Positions 35,061 through 46,886 of a stretch of 64,000 nucleotides of DNA are shown here, piece after piece (the stretch's first letter is position 1; every line of letters begins with the position of its first letter). Below the pieces are notes generated by a model. That model did not search any database, had not been told where the DNA came from, and was given only the letters and a program-made list of their open reading frames with translations. Source of the stretch: Agelaius tricolor (Eukaryota; Chordata; Aves; Passeriformes; Icteridae); assembly GCA_023055355.1 (NCBI GenBank), contig JALJCS010000037.1, positions 806,001-870,000 of the forward strand, in the 5' to 3' direction. The position numbers and the translations under genes were made by a program.

Positions 35061-37175
35061 CAGAAGTTTGGCCTTTCCTGACTGGAGCTTTCAGGCAGAT
35101 TTCATGCAAACCTGTGATTTCCAGAGCTGAGGAGCTCACCTGGCAGAAAAACAGTCGGACAGGTGAAAAAAATAATAAAATAAAATAAATAAGAAGTTAA
35201 TTTTTAACTAGATCACTTTCTGGTCATTCATTCTGTGGTCAGGGGATAGCAGAGGGACAGGATTGTGCAGATGGAGGCAGGAGGGTGACAAAGGGGACAG
35301 GTGAGGCTGCTCTTTCCTGCAGCAATGTGCATTAAAGTTCTTTTAAAGTGGTTGTGAAGTTGTTTTGGTTGTGCTAAGTTGTGGCACAGACAGATTCTAT
35401 AAGAGCTGCTTCCATCATCTTTTCTGGCCCTTCTTCTCCCCATTCCTCATTGGCTGTTTTTGCTGTCCCTTTATTGCATTGAATTTAATCTACTGGTCAG
35501 TAGAATAGTACAAAGAATTGATTTTGTGGTTCACTGGTTGTACAGAACAAAAATCATATTTAAAATGGGTTGATATGAAATGGATGTTTGTTCAACTTTT
35601 CAGTAAAATGAAAAAATTGAAACATTTCATTTCAGGCTCAGTGAAAGTTTTAAGCCTTGCCGTTTATTTTCCCTTTATTCATCCAGTGATTTTTTTTTTT
35701 TCTTTTGCAACTTTTAAGGCACTAAAGTTCATCTCAAGATATGAAGTCAAGTAGTGCCACTTCAAAAATGTCAAAAGAGGAACATTTTGATTTTGAGTGT
35801 ATTGTGTTTAGCTGGTTGTTCTTCAGTTTGAATTTGCAAGGAGTTTTTATAACCTTGAGTTAGGGAAGGACTGAAAACCAAAAAAAACTGACTGTCCTTT
35901 TCGCTCTGTGAATATGAAATCTTGAAATTCCCTGGGGTCCAGCTTTGATTTTCTCTGGGTTCAGCATCTTAGGATAAAGAAAAAACCCAATAATAATTTC
36001 CCCAGCACGGCTGGGCTGGAGTGAGAGCCAGGATGAGCAGCAGGAATGCAGCTGTGCCTGGGAAGGCTCCTGGTGCTTCCCAAAACCAGGCTGGGTGCTG
36101 TGACAGTGACAAACTGCACTCACAGATCCTCTCTCACACAGCCTGGCAGGTTTTCAGTCCTGTTCCACTTGACTGGATGTCTGAAGCATCCAAGGAAGTA
36201 CCGTGAACATTCTTCTCAAACAGCATTGAGGTGATGCTTAGCTCAGGTATGAATTGATGGGCACTGTTAGGCCTTTTAATCTTTGCTTAGGGTTTTTTAG
36301 TCGTGCTGAAGTTCTGCTGACAAGGTTTTCTTATTAGGGTTTTATGCTATGTGTTTAAAGGGGACATCAGCTTTTTTGTTTTCCAGTCACAGGCAAGGGT
36401 TCTTTAGGAGAGACAGCACGGCAATTGAAGGACAGAGGGAGCTGAGATGAAAGGAGGTTCTTTTCTCCATGTGGAATGAGCAATGGAAATCCATCCAGGC
36501 AAAAATACAGAAACCCCCTAGTTTATATTATGCCTGTAAACGGGTGATGTACATTGGTTTGTAATCAGTACATGCCGTGTAAATAAATGTGTGTAAACCA
36601 AAACCTGAAATCCATTTCCATAGAGCATGTAAACAATGAAGCCTCCTAGTGTTGTCTTTGATGTAAATGCTCATCTAAAAATGACATTACTACACGTTTA
36701 TGCAACTTTACGAAAGCCACAATTTACATTCCTGTCTCTGCATCTCTAAAAAGCAGTTGGCAAACAGGAACCATTCAGTGATGGGCATGAACCAGACAAT
36801 TCCATCACACAGCATCTCCTTCAGCCCCAGCCCTCATTCCACATGCAGTGCAGGGACTGCTGCTGCTACATCCCCTGCATAATGCAGCTCCCTGCATATG
36901 TGCAGCTTTCCATGGATTTGCATAAGCAGAAGAAAGGCAGGAGCAGGGGCTGGCAGGGAATGGCTGGGGCTGAGCTGTGCACAGTTTTGTCCTGGGCTGC
37001 CTGAGCAGGGACAGAGCTTGGCCCTGGCCAGGCTGGAGGAGCAGCTGCTCTGGCTGCCTTTGGATTCGGATGGCGACGGCTTGGGAACATCCCTGGCAGC
37101 TGCAAGGCTTGACAGAAGGACACACCTCTCCTTCTCTTTGGTATTCTTGAGAACAGAGGGCAAGAGGGAGGAAAA
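35061..37175. other. Unique intronic sequence
   Basis: No gene. At 35570-35830 there are motifs of the putative dispersed family (GAACATTTTGATTTTGAG at about 35780-35797). The region 36535-36740 is AT-rich, repeat-free and contains clustered TAAA/TTTAC motifs. Confidence 0.5.
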
Positions 37176-37705
37176 GTGGCACCAGCCTTTGGTATGCCTG
37201 GAGATGCTGAAATATGGGAGCAGAAAATCTGCCCAGGCTCGGGAAGGGCAGCCCTGCATCTGAAGGTGGCACAGGGGCGGTGTGGAGGCAGAGCAGTGGA
37301 TGAATTCACATTCTGATGAGGCTCCCATGGTCAGGCACCATGGCACCAGCCTTTGATATGCCTGGAGCTGCCAAAATAGGGGAGCAGAAATCTGCCCAGG
37401 CTCAGAAGGGCAGCCCTGCATCCGAAGGCAGCAGCGCACACCCAGCCACAGGGACGGTGTGGAGGCAGAGCAGTGGATGAATTCACATTCTGATGAGGCT
37501 CCCATGGTCAGGCACCATGGCACCAGCCTTTGGTATCCCTGAAGGTGCTGAAATAGGGGAGCAGAAATCTGCCCAGGCTCGGGAAGGGCAGCCCTGGATC
37601 CGAAGGGGGCAGCGCATGCCCAGCCATGGAGGCAGAGCAGTTGATGAGTTCACATTCTGATGAGCACTTGATGAGTTCACATTCTGATGAGGCTCCCGTG
37701 GTCAG
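37176..37705. repeat. Minisatellite of about 170-177-bp units
   Basis: A block running GGTGTGGAGGCAGAGCAGTGG, TTCACATTCTGATGAGGCTCCC, GGCACCAGCCTTTG, CTGCCCAGGCTC and GGGCAGCCCTG recurs. Units start near 37279 and 37456 (177 bp apart) and a third near 37625, with a partial unit to the left from about 37176. Near the right end a shorter block (TTGATGAGTTCACATTCTGATGAG) is itself duplicated. The long - strand frames here are repeat artefacts. Confidence 0.9.
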
Positions 37706-39152
37706 GACACACCAGTTCCTCTGGAGAAAAGCACTCCAGTGAGCTGTGTGCCTGGAAAGGCAGATCAGTGCCCTGCCTGCTGATCCATGGAAGCTCTTAG
37801 CTGGATTGGCCGAGCGCTAGCACAGATCTCCAGAGCTGCATCTTCCAGCAGGAAAATTCCCCTTCTCCATCCATAACAAAACATTTTGATCCTCCTCCCA
37901 GTGAATCCCAGAAGCAGCACAGAAATATTTTAGTCACTGAACCTTTCCAAAAGATCTGCATCCTGCTGGGCTTGGACAAGGATGTCCACATCCTGTCCCT
38001 TCAGAGACCTCCTGCATGGTGGGGGAGTGCTGCTCTCCACATGTCAAGTGGAGGCTGTGCCCAGCAGGGCTGCTCCCAGCATGCTGTGACAGCAATGACT
38101 CTGCACATTCATCTCAGATTCCTCCAGAGCAGCAGACTATGGTCCAGTGGCTTGGGAACATATTTTAAAAGCTAACAAGGCAAAGAGAAGCTTTCACTCT
38201 CTTTCTTTTAAAAAAAATATTTTTAGCTGTTTTTTAAAATAATTTTTTAATAATCTTATTAATTCTGTTTTCAAACCAGGCAGATGCTTATTTCAGCAGA
38301 GAAGCTGTTACATTAAAATAAAAAAGTCATCCTGTTAGATAGACAGAATAATTTTGTTCTGGCACAAGTAGCACTGGTAGAAGGCATTTTGGGTTTTTTT
38401 CTTTTTTATTTCTGGATCCCTCCAGTGTTTCCTTTGGGTTCCAGAAAGGATATTTCTTCCCCTTTCTTTTTTGCTGATTGCTACCCACCAGGCTCTGTAA
38501 ATGGAACAAGAAGTGTCCACCAGGACAGCTGGAGCCATCCAGGCAGCTTTCCTGGGCTAAGCTGCTAAGAGCAGGTACAGAACCCAAGGACACAAAGAAA
38601 GCCTGGAATCAGCTTTGCCTGCAGCAGGGTTTGGGCCAGCCCTTTGTGGCAGGATCTCCTCTGCAGGCAGTGAGATATCAAATATTCCTGTGCAGAGCCA
38701 GCACTTCCTTTGTGCCGCTGCCCACGTGTGCCTGGGGAGGAGCTGACACAGCACCCAGGTGTCCTGGCACAGCCCAGCTTCCCTCAGGAGAGCTCTGGGC
38801 AGGTGAGACCCGCTCTGCTCCATGGCATGGGGCTGATGGAGGCAGCTTTGGCTGCCAGGAATGTTCACCAGGGCTCTGCTTGCTGGTGGCCAGGCCTGGG
38901 AGCTCTTGGGACCAAACCCCTCTCACACCTGCAGCTCTTCACTCTTCCAGCACTGGCATGGTGACCACAAAGTCTTTACAGGAAGCTGCTGGGAGGTTTC
39001 CTTCACTGTGGAATTATTTTTTTCCTGGTCAAATCCATGCCATCCAGTGAAAACCATGGAGAGAGGGAGGAGAGGAGATGGGTAGGGATGGTGTTTACAC
39101 CCACCCAGCTCTGGGCTGAGGCACTGCAGTGCAGGCTGCTGGCAGCTGCTGC

Positions 39153-39198
39153 CTCCCCCTCCTCCTCCTCCTCCTCCTCTTCCTCCTCCTCCTTCTCC
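39153..39198. repeat. (CTC)n microsatellite
   Basis: About 14 CTC/TTC triplets, nearly uninterrupted. Confidence 0.9.
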
Positions 39199-39744
39199 CT
39201 CCCTGCCAGACTCCTCACAGCTGCCTGGCTCTGGAGCCACTGTTCCAAGAAGACAGAGGTGCTCCCCATCCCCACGCTCTGTGCCGTGGGAAAGCCTCTG
39301 AGCTGCTCCAGCAGCTGCCTGAGAGGGACCCTTGGGCTCTGGCCGTGGCAGCTGGGCCAGGCTGGGGCTTCCAGAGGGGTGGGATCCTCTAAAGGATCTG
39401 TGATGCTTCTAAATCAAAGTCCTGCTGACAACACAGAGCACTAAATGCCTGCCTGGGGATCTGCTCCTGCAGTCATGTGACGACATCAGAATTTAAGCTT
39501 TAATTAAGAAATGAGTGCAGGCAGGGAGGGAGGAGTCTCTAGTCCTTATGGCTACAAAAGAAAGCTTGGAAACATGACCTGAGTGCAACCAACATCTGCT
39601 TTAATGTGCAGATGGCTCCCAGCAGAGGGGTGAGCAGCGGGGAGAGGAAGCCATTCCATCAAATCCTCAATCAGGTCAAGCCAGCTTGTGCTTCTGCTTG
39701 CATGAAAGAGCTTTTTTGGAGAGAGATTCCAGAAAGCTGTTCTG

Positions 39745-39860
39745 TGGCAGAATTAAATAGAATTGTGGAAGCCTAGAAAGGCTTGGGATCATCCAGTCCT
39801 GACACCCTGCCATGGGCAGGAATGCCACCCATGAGATTGAGTTGCTCAGGGCTGTCCTGC
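39745..39860 (-). mobile_element. CR1 LINE scrap, antisense
   Basis: AATTGTGGAAGCCTAGAAAGGCTTGGGATCATCCAGTCC followed by CACCCTGCCATGGGCAGG corresponds to the antisense CR1 3' end. Boundaries are approximate. Confidence 0.55.
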
Positions 39861-40650
39861 AGCTTTTCTGGGCCAGGTTTCACACAAGTTTCACAGGAAA
39901 AATGTCTGGAGGTGTGAGAATTGCCTGGCTGAACCTGCCAATGGTGCACAGCACTTTTTAGGCAGCAGCAGGGAAATCTCTGCTCTGGGGTTGAGGCAGG
40001 AGGTGTTTTGCCTCCTGGAGTTCCTTAGCCCAAATTGAAGGGACACCTTTAATGTCCCCTTGTGTCAACACCTGCTGGCCCCAAACCCTGCACTGTGCTT
40101 TCTCCTGCCATCAGTTTCAGCAAGGGTAGGGAACAATCAGGCAGTTTAGAGGCCGGTTGAGGAAAAGCCTCTGGATACTCTCCATCTCCCAGGGACACAC
40201 AGGGCTTGTTGAAGGAGAGCCCCATTTGATGGCTGTGCTCTCACCAGGGTCTGCAGGCTCCAAAATGCCTGATATTGCAACAAGCTCTGCTTCCCCTGAG
40301 TGAGTGTCATGGAAAAGCTGCTGGAAGAGTTCCCCTGTTACTCACAGCTGGGACCAGTTCTGCACTCTGACTCAGTGAAGCATCCTGACACTTGGAGCTT
40401 GTCATTCCTGCAATAAAAGTGTCTCTAGGCAAGCTGCAAACACAGGTTTCATGGCTTTCATGGGCTGGTGGTGACTGGCAGCTCTGCTGCAGCATGGGCT
40501 GGGTTTCAGCGCTGATTTGAGATCTGAACATCACAGAGCACTGGGGGCATTCAGGCTGGGTGAGGATGCTCTGACCAGTGAGGGACACTTGAACCCCATG
40601 GCAACCTGCAGGTGGGAGAAGCTGTGTTATCCCAGGAGGGCAAAGGTGTT

Positions 40651-40938
40651 TTATTGCTTGTGCATCCCTGCAAAATTGTTTTCATTATCCATGTACCCTT
40701 GAACAGTATTTTCACTATCCGTGAACCCCTGAAAGGTATTTTCACTGTCCATGCACCCCTGAAAGGTGTTTTCATTATCCATGCACCCCTGAAAGGTGTT
40801 TTCATTATCCATGCATCCCTGAAAGGTGTTTTCATAGCCTATGCACCCCTGAAAGGTATTTTCATAGCCCATGCACCCCTGGAAGGTGTTTTCATTATCC
40901 ATGCACCCCTGAAAGGTGTTTCCATAGCCCATCCACCC
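40651..40938. repeat. 30-bp minisatellite, nine to ten units
   Basis: Units of exactly 30 bases (core CCATGCACCCCTGAAAGGTG, then TTTTCATTAT) run from 40651 to about 40938. Left-hand units are more diverged than the central ones. Because 30 is a multiple of three, both strands stay open: the + strand reads PLKGVFIIHA repeats and the - strand MDNENTFQGC repeats. No start context, splice sites or homology suggest that either is translated. Confidence 0.95.
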
Positions 40939-43900
40939 CCACCCAACCTCGCTTTGTTTTCCCTCCCCTTTCTCTCATACTGGTTATTTCCTTTTTAGCA
41001 AAGGCAAACCCACCCAGTGGGTATTCAGCATTAAAAATGCCAGTGTTACCTTCCAGCTCTTGAGTGAAAGCCCCAGAAAGAACATTACTTTTACCTCCCC
41101 TCAGATGTCTGGGGCTGTCCCTGGGGAGTGCAGGTGCACAGCCAGGGTTAGGCTAATCAGAGAGCTTGGTACACAGGGAAAAGCGTGTGTTGCACGGTTA
41201 AGGGCAAGCAGGAAATATCAGAATAAGACAAGAAGTTTTTTTTTTGCTTCATCTCTGATTAAAGCAAAATGAATAGTCCCACACTCCTTGTTCTCCTTGT
41301 TTTCCTTCCCCTGTGTTCCTCCCCTTCTCCCCCATTCATGTGCAGACTGTGAAAGTGTCAGATTCCCCCCTCCCACCCATAAAAGACTCCTCTCTGTTCC
41401 TTGGGAGTATTTGATATTTGGAGTCTGTGCTGTGCTGTTCAGCAGTGAGTGTTGCCAAGTCACATGATGAACTGTATCTCAAGACTATTTAATGTCTCTT
41501 CAAAGCCCACACTTTCAGAGTCCTGTGATTATGTAAATGTCTCAACTCAATTTTTAAAGTAAGTTTACGGCCCTCATAATTGCAGAGGAAAACTTGATAA
41601 TACGACTCCTACATACTCAGAAAGCAGAAGGCAAAAAAAAAGAAAGAAAAAAACCCCTGAAGTTTATCAGATTTTAAAAGTCTCATGAATTTTAAAAGCA
41701 ATCTCTTAATTCTTTTTTTGAGCTTGACTCATGATTTTCAAACTGTCACCAGTGTGGCTGTAGGGATTGTAAGGCTGGTTTGTTATCTTATTAGGTAACT
41801 TACATAAAATATCTGAGCCCATGGAGGCTCAGAGTTGGAGTATTGCATTTCAGTGCTCATCTGGAGACAATGGTGTCTTCTGTGGAGTTGCTGAGGATCT
41901 CCTCTTAATCCAGGTCTCCAGTCACTACTGCAGCATAAATATTTCCCCAAATTATATTAATGTTAATCATCTGAATGAGAATAGCCATAATATTGATCTT
42001 CATAATACTTAGGTTATTAAATTTGAGTTTGAAGGTAGTTTTGTGGTGCGATTCATAACAGCAAATCTCCTCAGCATGCATAAGCAGGGAGAACAGGCCA
42101 CAGAGCAATAGCACTGCAAACCCAGGGAGAAATATATTCCAGAATCTTCTCTCCTACCACAGGATTGCACAGGGAACAGACACTTGTGGCTAAGTTAGCA
42201 ATGCCACAACTGAAGTTTTGCTTATTGTTGGATGACATCAGACAAACTGGATTGATCTGAAAGGAGAAAAAAGTTGAATATTGAAATGAACTGTGCCAAC
42301 ATTTCTATGGGCATATGCACCACTCGTGGGCTCTTTATTCATTGCAGAATGCTTTGGGTTGGAAGAGATTTTAAAAAAACCAAACAGTTCCAACCCCTGC
42401 AGAGGGCAGGGACACCTTCACTGTCCCAGGCTGCTCCAAGCTCCATCCAGCCTGGCCCTGGGAATTTCCAGCCATGTGGCATCCACAGCCATACTCCTGC
42501 AGACACAGCAGCAGGGATGCTGGTGTGAGAAGATGGAGAGGGATCTCCCCTTACCTTCCCCACGCAGGTTTGCTCAGGCTGTGTGATTCTGTTGGGGATG
42601 CACACACACTGAAGGGTGGGCAGCTGGCAGGGCCAGCAGGGCTCTGTGGTCACTCAGAGATGGCTCTGTGCCCACAGAACCGCTGATGTTTGAGGCACAC
42701 GCGGCTGCTGAGGTGTCTGCAGCATCGTGCACAGCCCACAGTGGATTAAATGAAATCTGAGAATGCTTCCCTGTGAAATGACTCTGGAATAAGGGGCAGA
42801 AATCACCAGCTCTTCCAGCACATAAAAAAAGAGTGTGCAAGAGGCTGAATGCTACTATATAATAAGCTTACAGGATAATTGCCAACTGTACTTGGACTTA
42901 ATTTTCTCCTGCAGAAGAGTCATAAAAATAAGTTTATTGTTGTCACTCCGGGGAACTGAGATATTTGGATCAGGTCTTTAAAAAAGACAGTATTTTATCT
43001 CCCCCTTGAACAGATCAGCTCTGTTGGTGACCATCTCCTGCACAATTGTGAGTGAGCATCCAAAGGAAAAGATTTTCTGTGCACAGTGGCAGCCTGTGAG
43101 CTGGCACAGAAGTATCTCAGCTCCCTGTCAAGGTCTCACAAGTGTTTGTAACACTGAAGGAGGATTTTCACTCACAGTCTGAGGGACTGTGCACTGAAAG
43201 AGGAGCAGAACTGATGAAATTCCACAAGGGTGGAGGGAAACAAATAACAGAATGGAAAAGTTGTTGTACTTTAGGTGCAATAAAATTGTCTCGGTGAGGC
43301 AGAAAAACATTTTTCCCACAGTAAGGTTTTGTCAAAATGCTTTATTTTGTTAGGTGTAGAGTGTTCCAGGCTGATGAATTGGCTTCAACATATTTTTGAT
43401 ATCCTATCTGCCCTGGCCACCAGTGACTATGGTGAGAGCAAGAGATCTAAGGAACGAGCTGTTTTGACAAAATTTTGTCTAGTGAAAACATTACAAGCTG
43501 TTCCAGATTCTTCCAACGTGGAACAAAGCCAGATTCTGCAGGCCTGAAAGCAGCTACCAAAAGGAATCCTCTCCTGGGCAGCTCCAGCCGCAGCTAAAGC
43601 TGGAGCTCTCCCAAACGTGAGCGATTTAAGCTTTGTCTGGAGACACAGAGCTGGAGCCCTTACCAATTACAGATGAGTTATCCTCAGGTGCCACGGGGAG
43701 AGTGCACAGGGACTGAGGAGTAAAGGATTAGCCAGAGCACACAGAAATATTGAGCAACTCACTACTACCTCCTATTGTGCTTGTGCCAGTGGAAATCCTT
43801 CTCAGAACGGCATATTTTATTCAATTTTTAAGAGCTCTCGATTTTTCATTGAGGAAGGGAAGCTGGAGCAGCCTCTGATCCGTAATCAATCAGCCCACCC

Positions 43901-45917
43901 TCACAGGAAAGCTCCGAGGAAGAGCTCTTGCTCTTTGGTCCTTTATCTTCTCTGAGAACTCCCAGAAATTGTATTTCTGAATGGGATTGAGTGAGGAAAA
44001 GGGAAAAGCACAGCCAGGGCAATCCTCAGCTAAATCCCACAGACCTCTGTCCTGTAGTAAATATCCTGTAGTAACTAACCCTAGGGACAATATCCCAAAC
44101 AACATCTCTCCAGTCAGAATATTTCAGACTTAAAAAAGGGTATTGAAGCACATTGTGTGGGTAAATAACTGCCTAAGTGTACCAAATTCCTGTAGATTTT
44201 AGGGGGCATTTCAAAAATCGGGAATTTTTAAACAGGATCTGCTGAAATCTGAAATGAGGCTATCCATAACGTCAGCCATGAATTTGTTCTCCCTGGTAAT
44301 AAATCACTGGAAATGCACAATGATAAAAGGGGCAATAACAGACACGGCTCATCCAGGGATCTCAAGGCTTTTTGCAGCCATTAGAGTTCTTTAGGATGGT
44401 GGAGGAAAAGGCTGGGCTTTGTTTGTTTGTTTGGAATGAATAAATTAATCATTAGTAAAATATTATGCAGTTTGTCAGATATATTATTCACTAGCTATTT
44501 GTCAAAATAACAGCTCAGTCATATATCATCAGAACTAAACATTTTTAATGTGTGTATATCTAGTCCTGAGGTGATTTATTCAGGCTTTTGGTGTTCTAGT
44601 TATTGACCAGTTAAAGCTCCATTCCCTAGGGAGGCAGGGATGTGGAAGGTTGGGAGCTCTTGGTGAACTTGGACCATCTCTTTTTGCTGTGGTTTTGTTC
44701 AGGACCTGAAAAAAGCAGAATACTGCATCTGGGTTTCCCTTTGGCACTGCCTCAATAGATGGGCCTTAATTCTGATTATCTCTAGCCAAAGCTAGGTCTA
44801 CTTCAGGTAGGAAAATCCCCCCTTATTCAAAATCCAACTGTGATCTGACTTCTCTGCATTCTTGCAGGACCAGTGTCTGACCCCAACACCAAGGTCCTCA
44901 TCCTTTCTGAGTTATCTCAACTGTTCAGTGTCTCCCCAGCTCACAGCTGCTGCACAAGAGGCTTTAGGGCTCCCAGCTCGCTGCTCCATGTGATAAATCA
45001 CACAATCTCAGAAATACTGGGGGAGAACAGAGCAGTCTTTTACCAGGTCCCTCCCAGCTCCCTCTCCTGTGCCAGCGAGCTGGACTCCTTCCAGAAGTGC
45101 CTGAGCAGAGTGAAGCTACGTGACTGACACTCCCCAGCTCCCCTTGTCATTCGTGACCAGCATCCCAGAAGGTTGCAGCTCCTTCCAGGCTTTTATTGGA
45201 GTCAAACACTGCAGCCTCTCCCCTGGGTTTTATTAGGGAAGCTGGTGCCAAATCACCCAGCTCCCTCCTACTCGATAAAAAATGTTTATAACCCAGTAAA
45301 TTCTAACATATCAGCAGCTTGTTATGGAGGGAAAAGGTCACTGGGAGAGAAAGGGGAAAAAAAAAAAAGAAAAAGTTACCCTTCCATTGGAAATGTTGGC
45401 TTGGTACAGACGAAGGAGTCAGCACCAGGAAAATATCTTTTGATATGATAAAGTCTCATAATAGAAAATGTTGCTGCAATACAGGCCTCGTTTCTTCAGA
45501 TAAATATTTAATATAGATCACTAAAGATTAATCGAGTACAGAAAAGTGTCTCTCCTATGGTTGGTGTAAAGAAAACATCTTCTCGTTAATTTATTATAGA
45601 GCCTGAAATGAGAAAAATCCTATGGAGAGAAATGCAGGGTACGGTTTCCATAGAGAAGCAGAGCACCACACCAGAATTTATTTAGTGTGTGGGCAGAAGA
45701 CTTCCCAGAGCCAGCTGCAGCGTGGCGTCCGCGTGATAAAAAATCCCAGTGTAGGAAGGAGCCTCCCAGAGACACTGGCTGTGCCTTGCTGCCCTGAACC
45801 CTGCACATCCTGAAAGGGTGAGACCTGAGCAGCTCTGGGCATTCAGAGCCTGGGTGCAGACTGTGCAATGGCAGGTGGAACATCCTTCTCAGGAAAGGGC
45901 ATTCAGTGCCTCTGCAG
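40939..45917. other. Unique intronic sequence
   Basis: No gene. It contains an antisense CR1 fragment (42335-42500), dispersed-repeat motifs at 43325-43500 (TTTTGTCAAAATG and TTTTGACAAAATTTTG) and an AT-rich TAAT-containing block at 44420-44560. Confidence 0.5.
42335..42500 (-). mobile_element. CR1 LINE fragment, antisense
   Basis: GAATGCTTTGGGTTGGAAGAG, CCAACCCCTGCAGAGGGCAGGGACACC and CCAGGCTGCTCCAAGC follow the antisense CR1 3' series. Confidence 0.75.
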
Positions 45918-46220
45918 TGAGGAGGTGCCCCAGCTCACTGTGAGGAGAGCCTTGTTTTAGCCAGGATTCCTGATAACCATGTCCCTCGATGTCACTGTGG
46001 CATTTCACAGTGCTGGGCAGTAAGGAATTCAGGTGCTGCTGTGGGATTCCCATCTCCCACAATGCTGGGAAGAGTTCAGTCAGTTCCTCTGTGATGGGTA
46101 AAGGACAGGGTCCCTCTGCTTTCTTCCACTGTCCACAGAAACCATCATCCCAACCACTTTGCAGCATTGAATAGGACAGCAACAGAGAATAAATCATAAA
46201 TAGCAGCAGACACTTTGGAA
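45918..46220. repeat. Tandem duplication, copy A (303 bp)
   Basis: It starts TGAGGAGGTGCCCCAGCTCAC and ends AAATCATAAATAGCAGCAGAC. The next copy begins at 46221. The two are similar enough to align without doubt, with small indels (for example an extra CTCATCCTGGAGGCTCC in copy B). Confidence 0.93.
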
Positions 46221-46886
46221 TGAGGTGGTGCCCCCAGCTCACTGTGAGGAGAGCCCCTCATCCTGGAGGCTCCTTGTTTTAGCCAGGATTCCTGATAACC
46301 ATGTCCCTGATGGCACTGTGGCATTTCACAGTGCTGGGCAGTAAGGAATTCAGGTGCTGCTGTGGGATTCCCATCTCCCACAATGCTGGGATGTGTTCAG
46401 TTACCAATACAGGGCACCTCCAATGTAGGGAAATAATGTGCTCTGACTCCATGATTCAGAAGGCTGAACAATTGCTTTATTAAGCTAGGTTATATTACAC
46501 TGATTCTATATTAAAACTACACTAAAAAGATACTAAAGATAAACCCATGACTGTTTGAGACAGTCACAACACAGCTTTGGCCCAACTGGCCAACTAATCT
46601 AAACAACCCTCAGCAGAGTCCAATTAACAAATCACTTTGGGTAAACAATCTCTATAACACATTCCACATGTGCTAAACAACAAGAGCAGCAAGTGAAGAT
46701 AGGAACTGTTTTCTCTTCTCTCTCTGTTCAGAGCAAGTGAATACCACATCCAGTCAGTTCCTCTGTGGTGGGTAAAGGACAGGGTCCCTCTGCTTTCTTC
46801 CCCCATCCACAGAAACCATCATCCCAACCATTTTGCAGCATTAAATAGGACAGCGACAGAGAATAAATCATAAATAGCAGCAGATA
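46221..46886. repeat. Tandem duplication, copy B, interrupted by an LTR
   Basis: 46221-46400 matches the left part of copy A and 46749-46886 matches the right part. Between them is a 348-bp LTR-like insertion. Copy A supplies the empty-site sequence (GTTCAGTCAGTTCC), so the insertion point is defined to within a few bases. Confidence 0.92.
46401..46748 (-). mobile_element. LTR-like insertion inside copy B
   Basis: On the - strand it starts TGTGGTATTCACTTGC. Toward its 3' end it carries GCTTAATAAAG (polyadenylation signal) and TCAGCCTTCTGAATCATGGAG, close to the matching part of the LTRs at 11.3 and 26.3 kb. Flanks TTCAG (46396-46400) and TCCAG (46749-46753) could be a 5-bp target duplication with one mismatch. 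The apparent 3' terminus (GGTAA) does not end in CA, so the end may be eroded. Confidence 0.75.

Larger units (their letters stand above)
37706..40650. other. Unique intronic sequence
   Basis: No gene. Features are a CTC-rich run (39153-39198) and an antisense CR1 scrap at 39745-39860. The AT-rich stretch 38200-38340 contains T/A homopolymer runs. Confidence 0.5.

Noticed and set aside
36834..37523. 229-codon - strand open frame
   Set aside because: It is produced by the 177-bp tandem repeat, with no recognisable domain and no splice context.
40651..40938. CRISPR-like array
   Set aside because: Units are contiguous and similar throughout, with no distinct spacers; the host is a vertebrate.
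40551..40998. Repeat protein (PLKGVFIIHA / MDNENTFQGC)
   Set aside because: A 30-bp minisatellite necessarily repeats in every frame; no start, splice or homology evidence.
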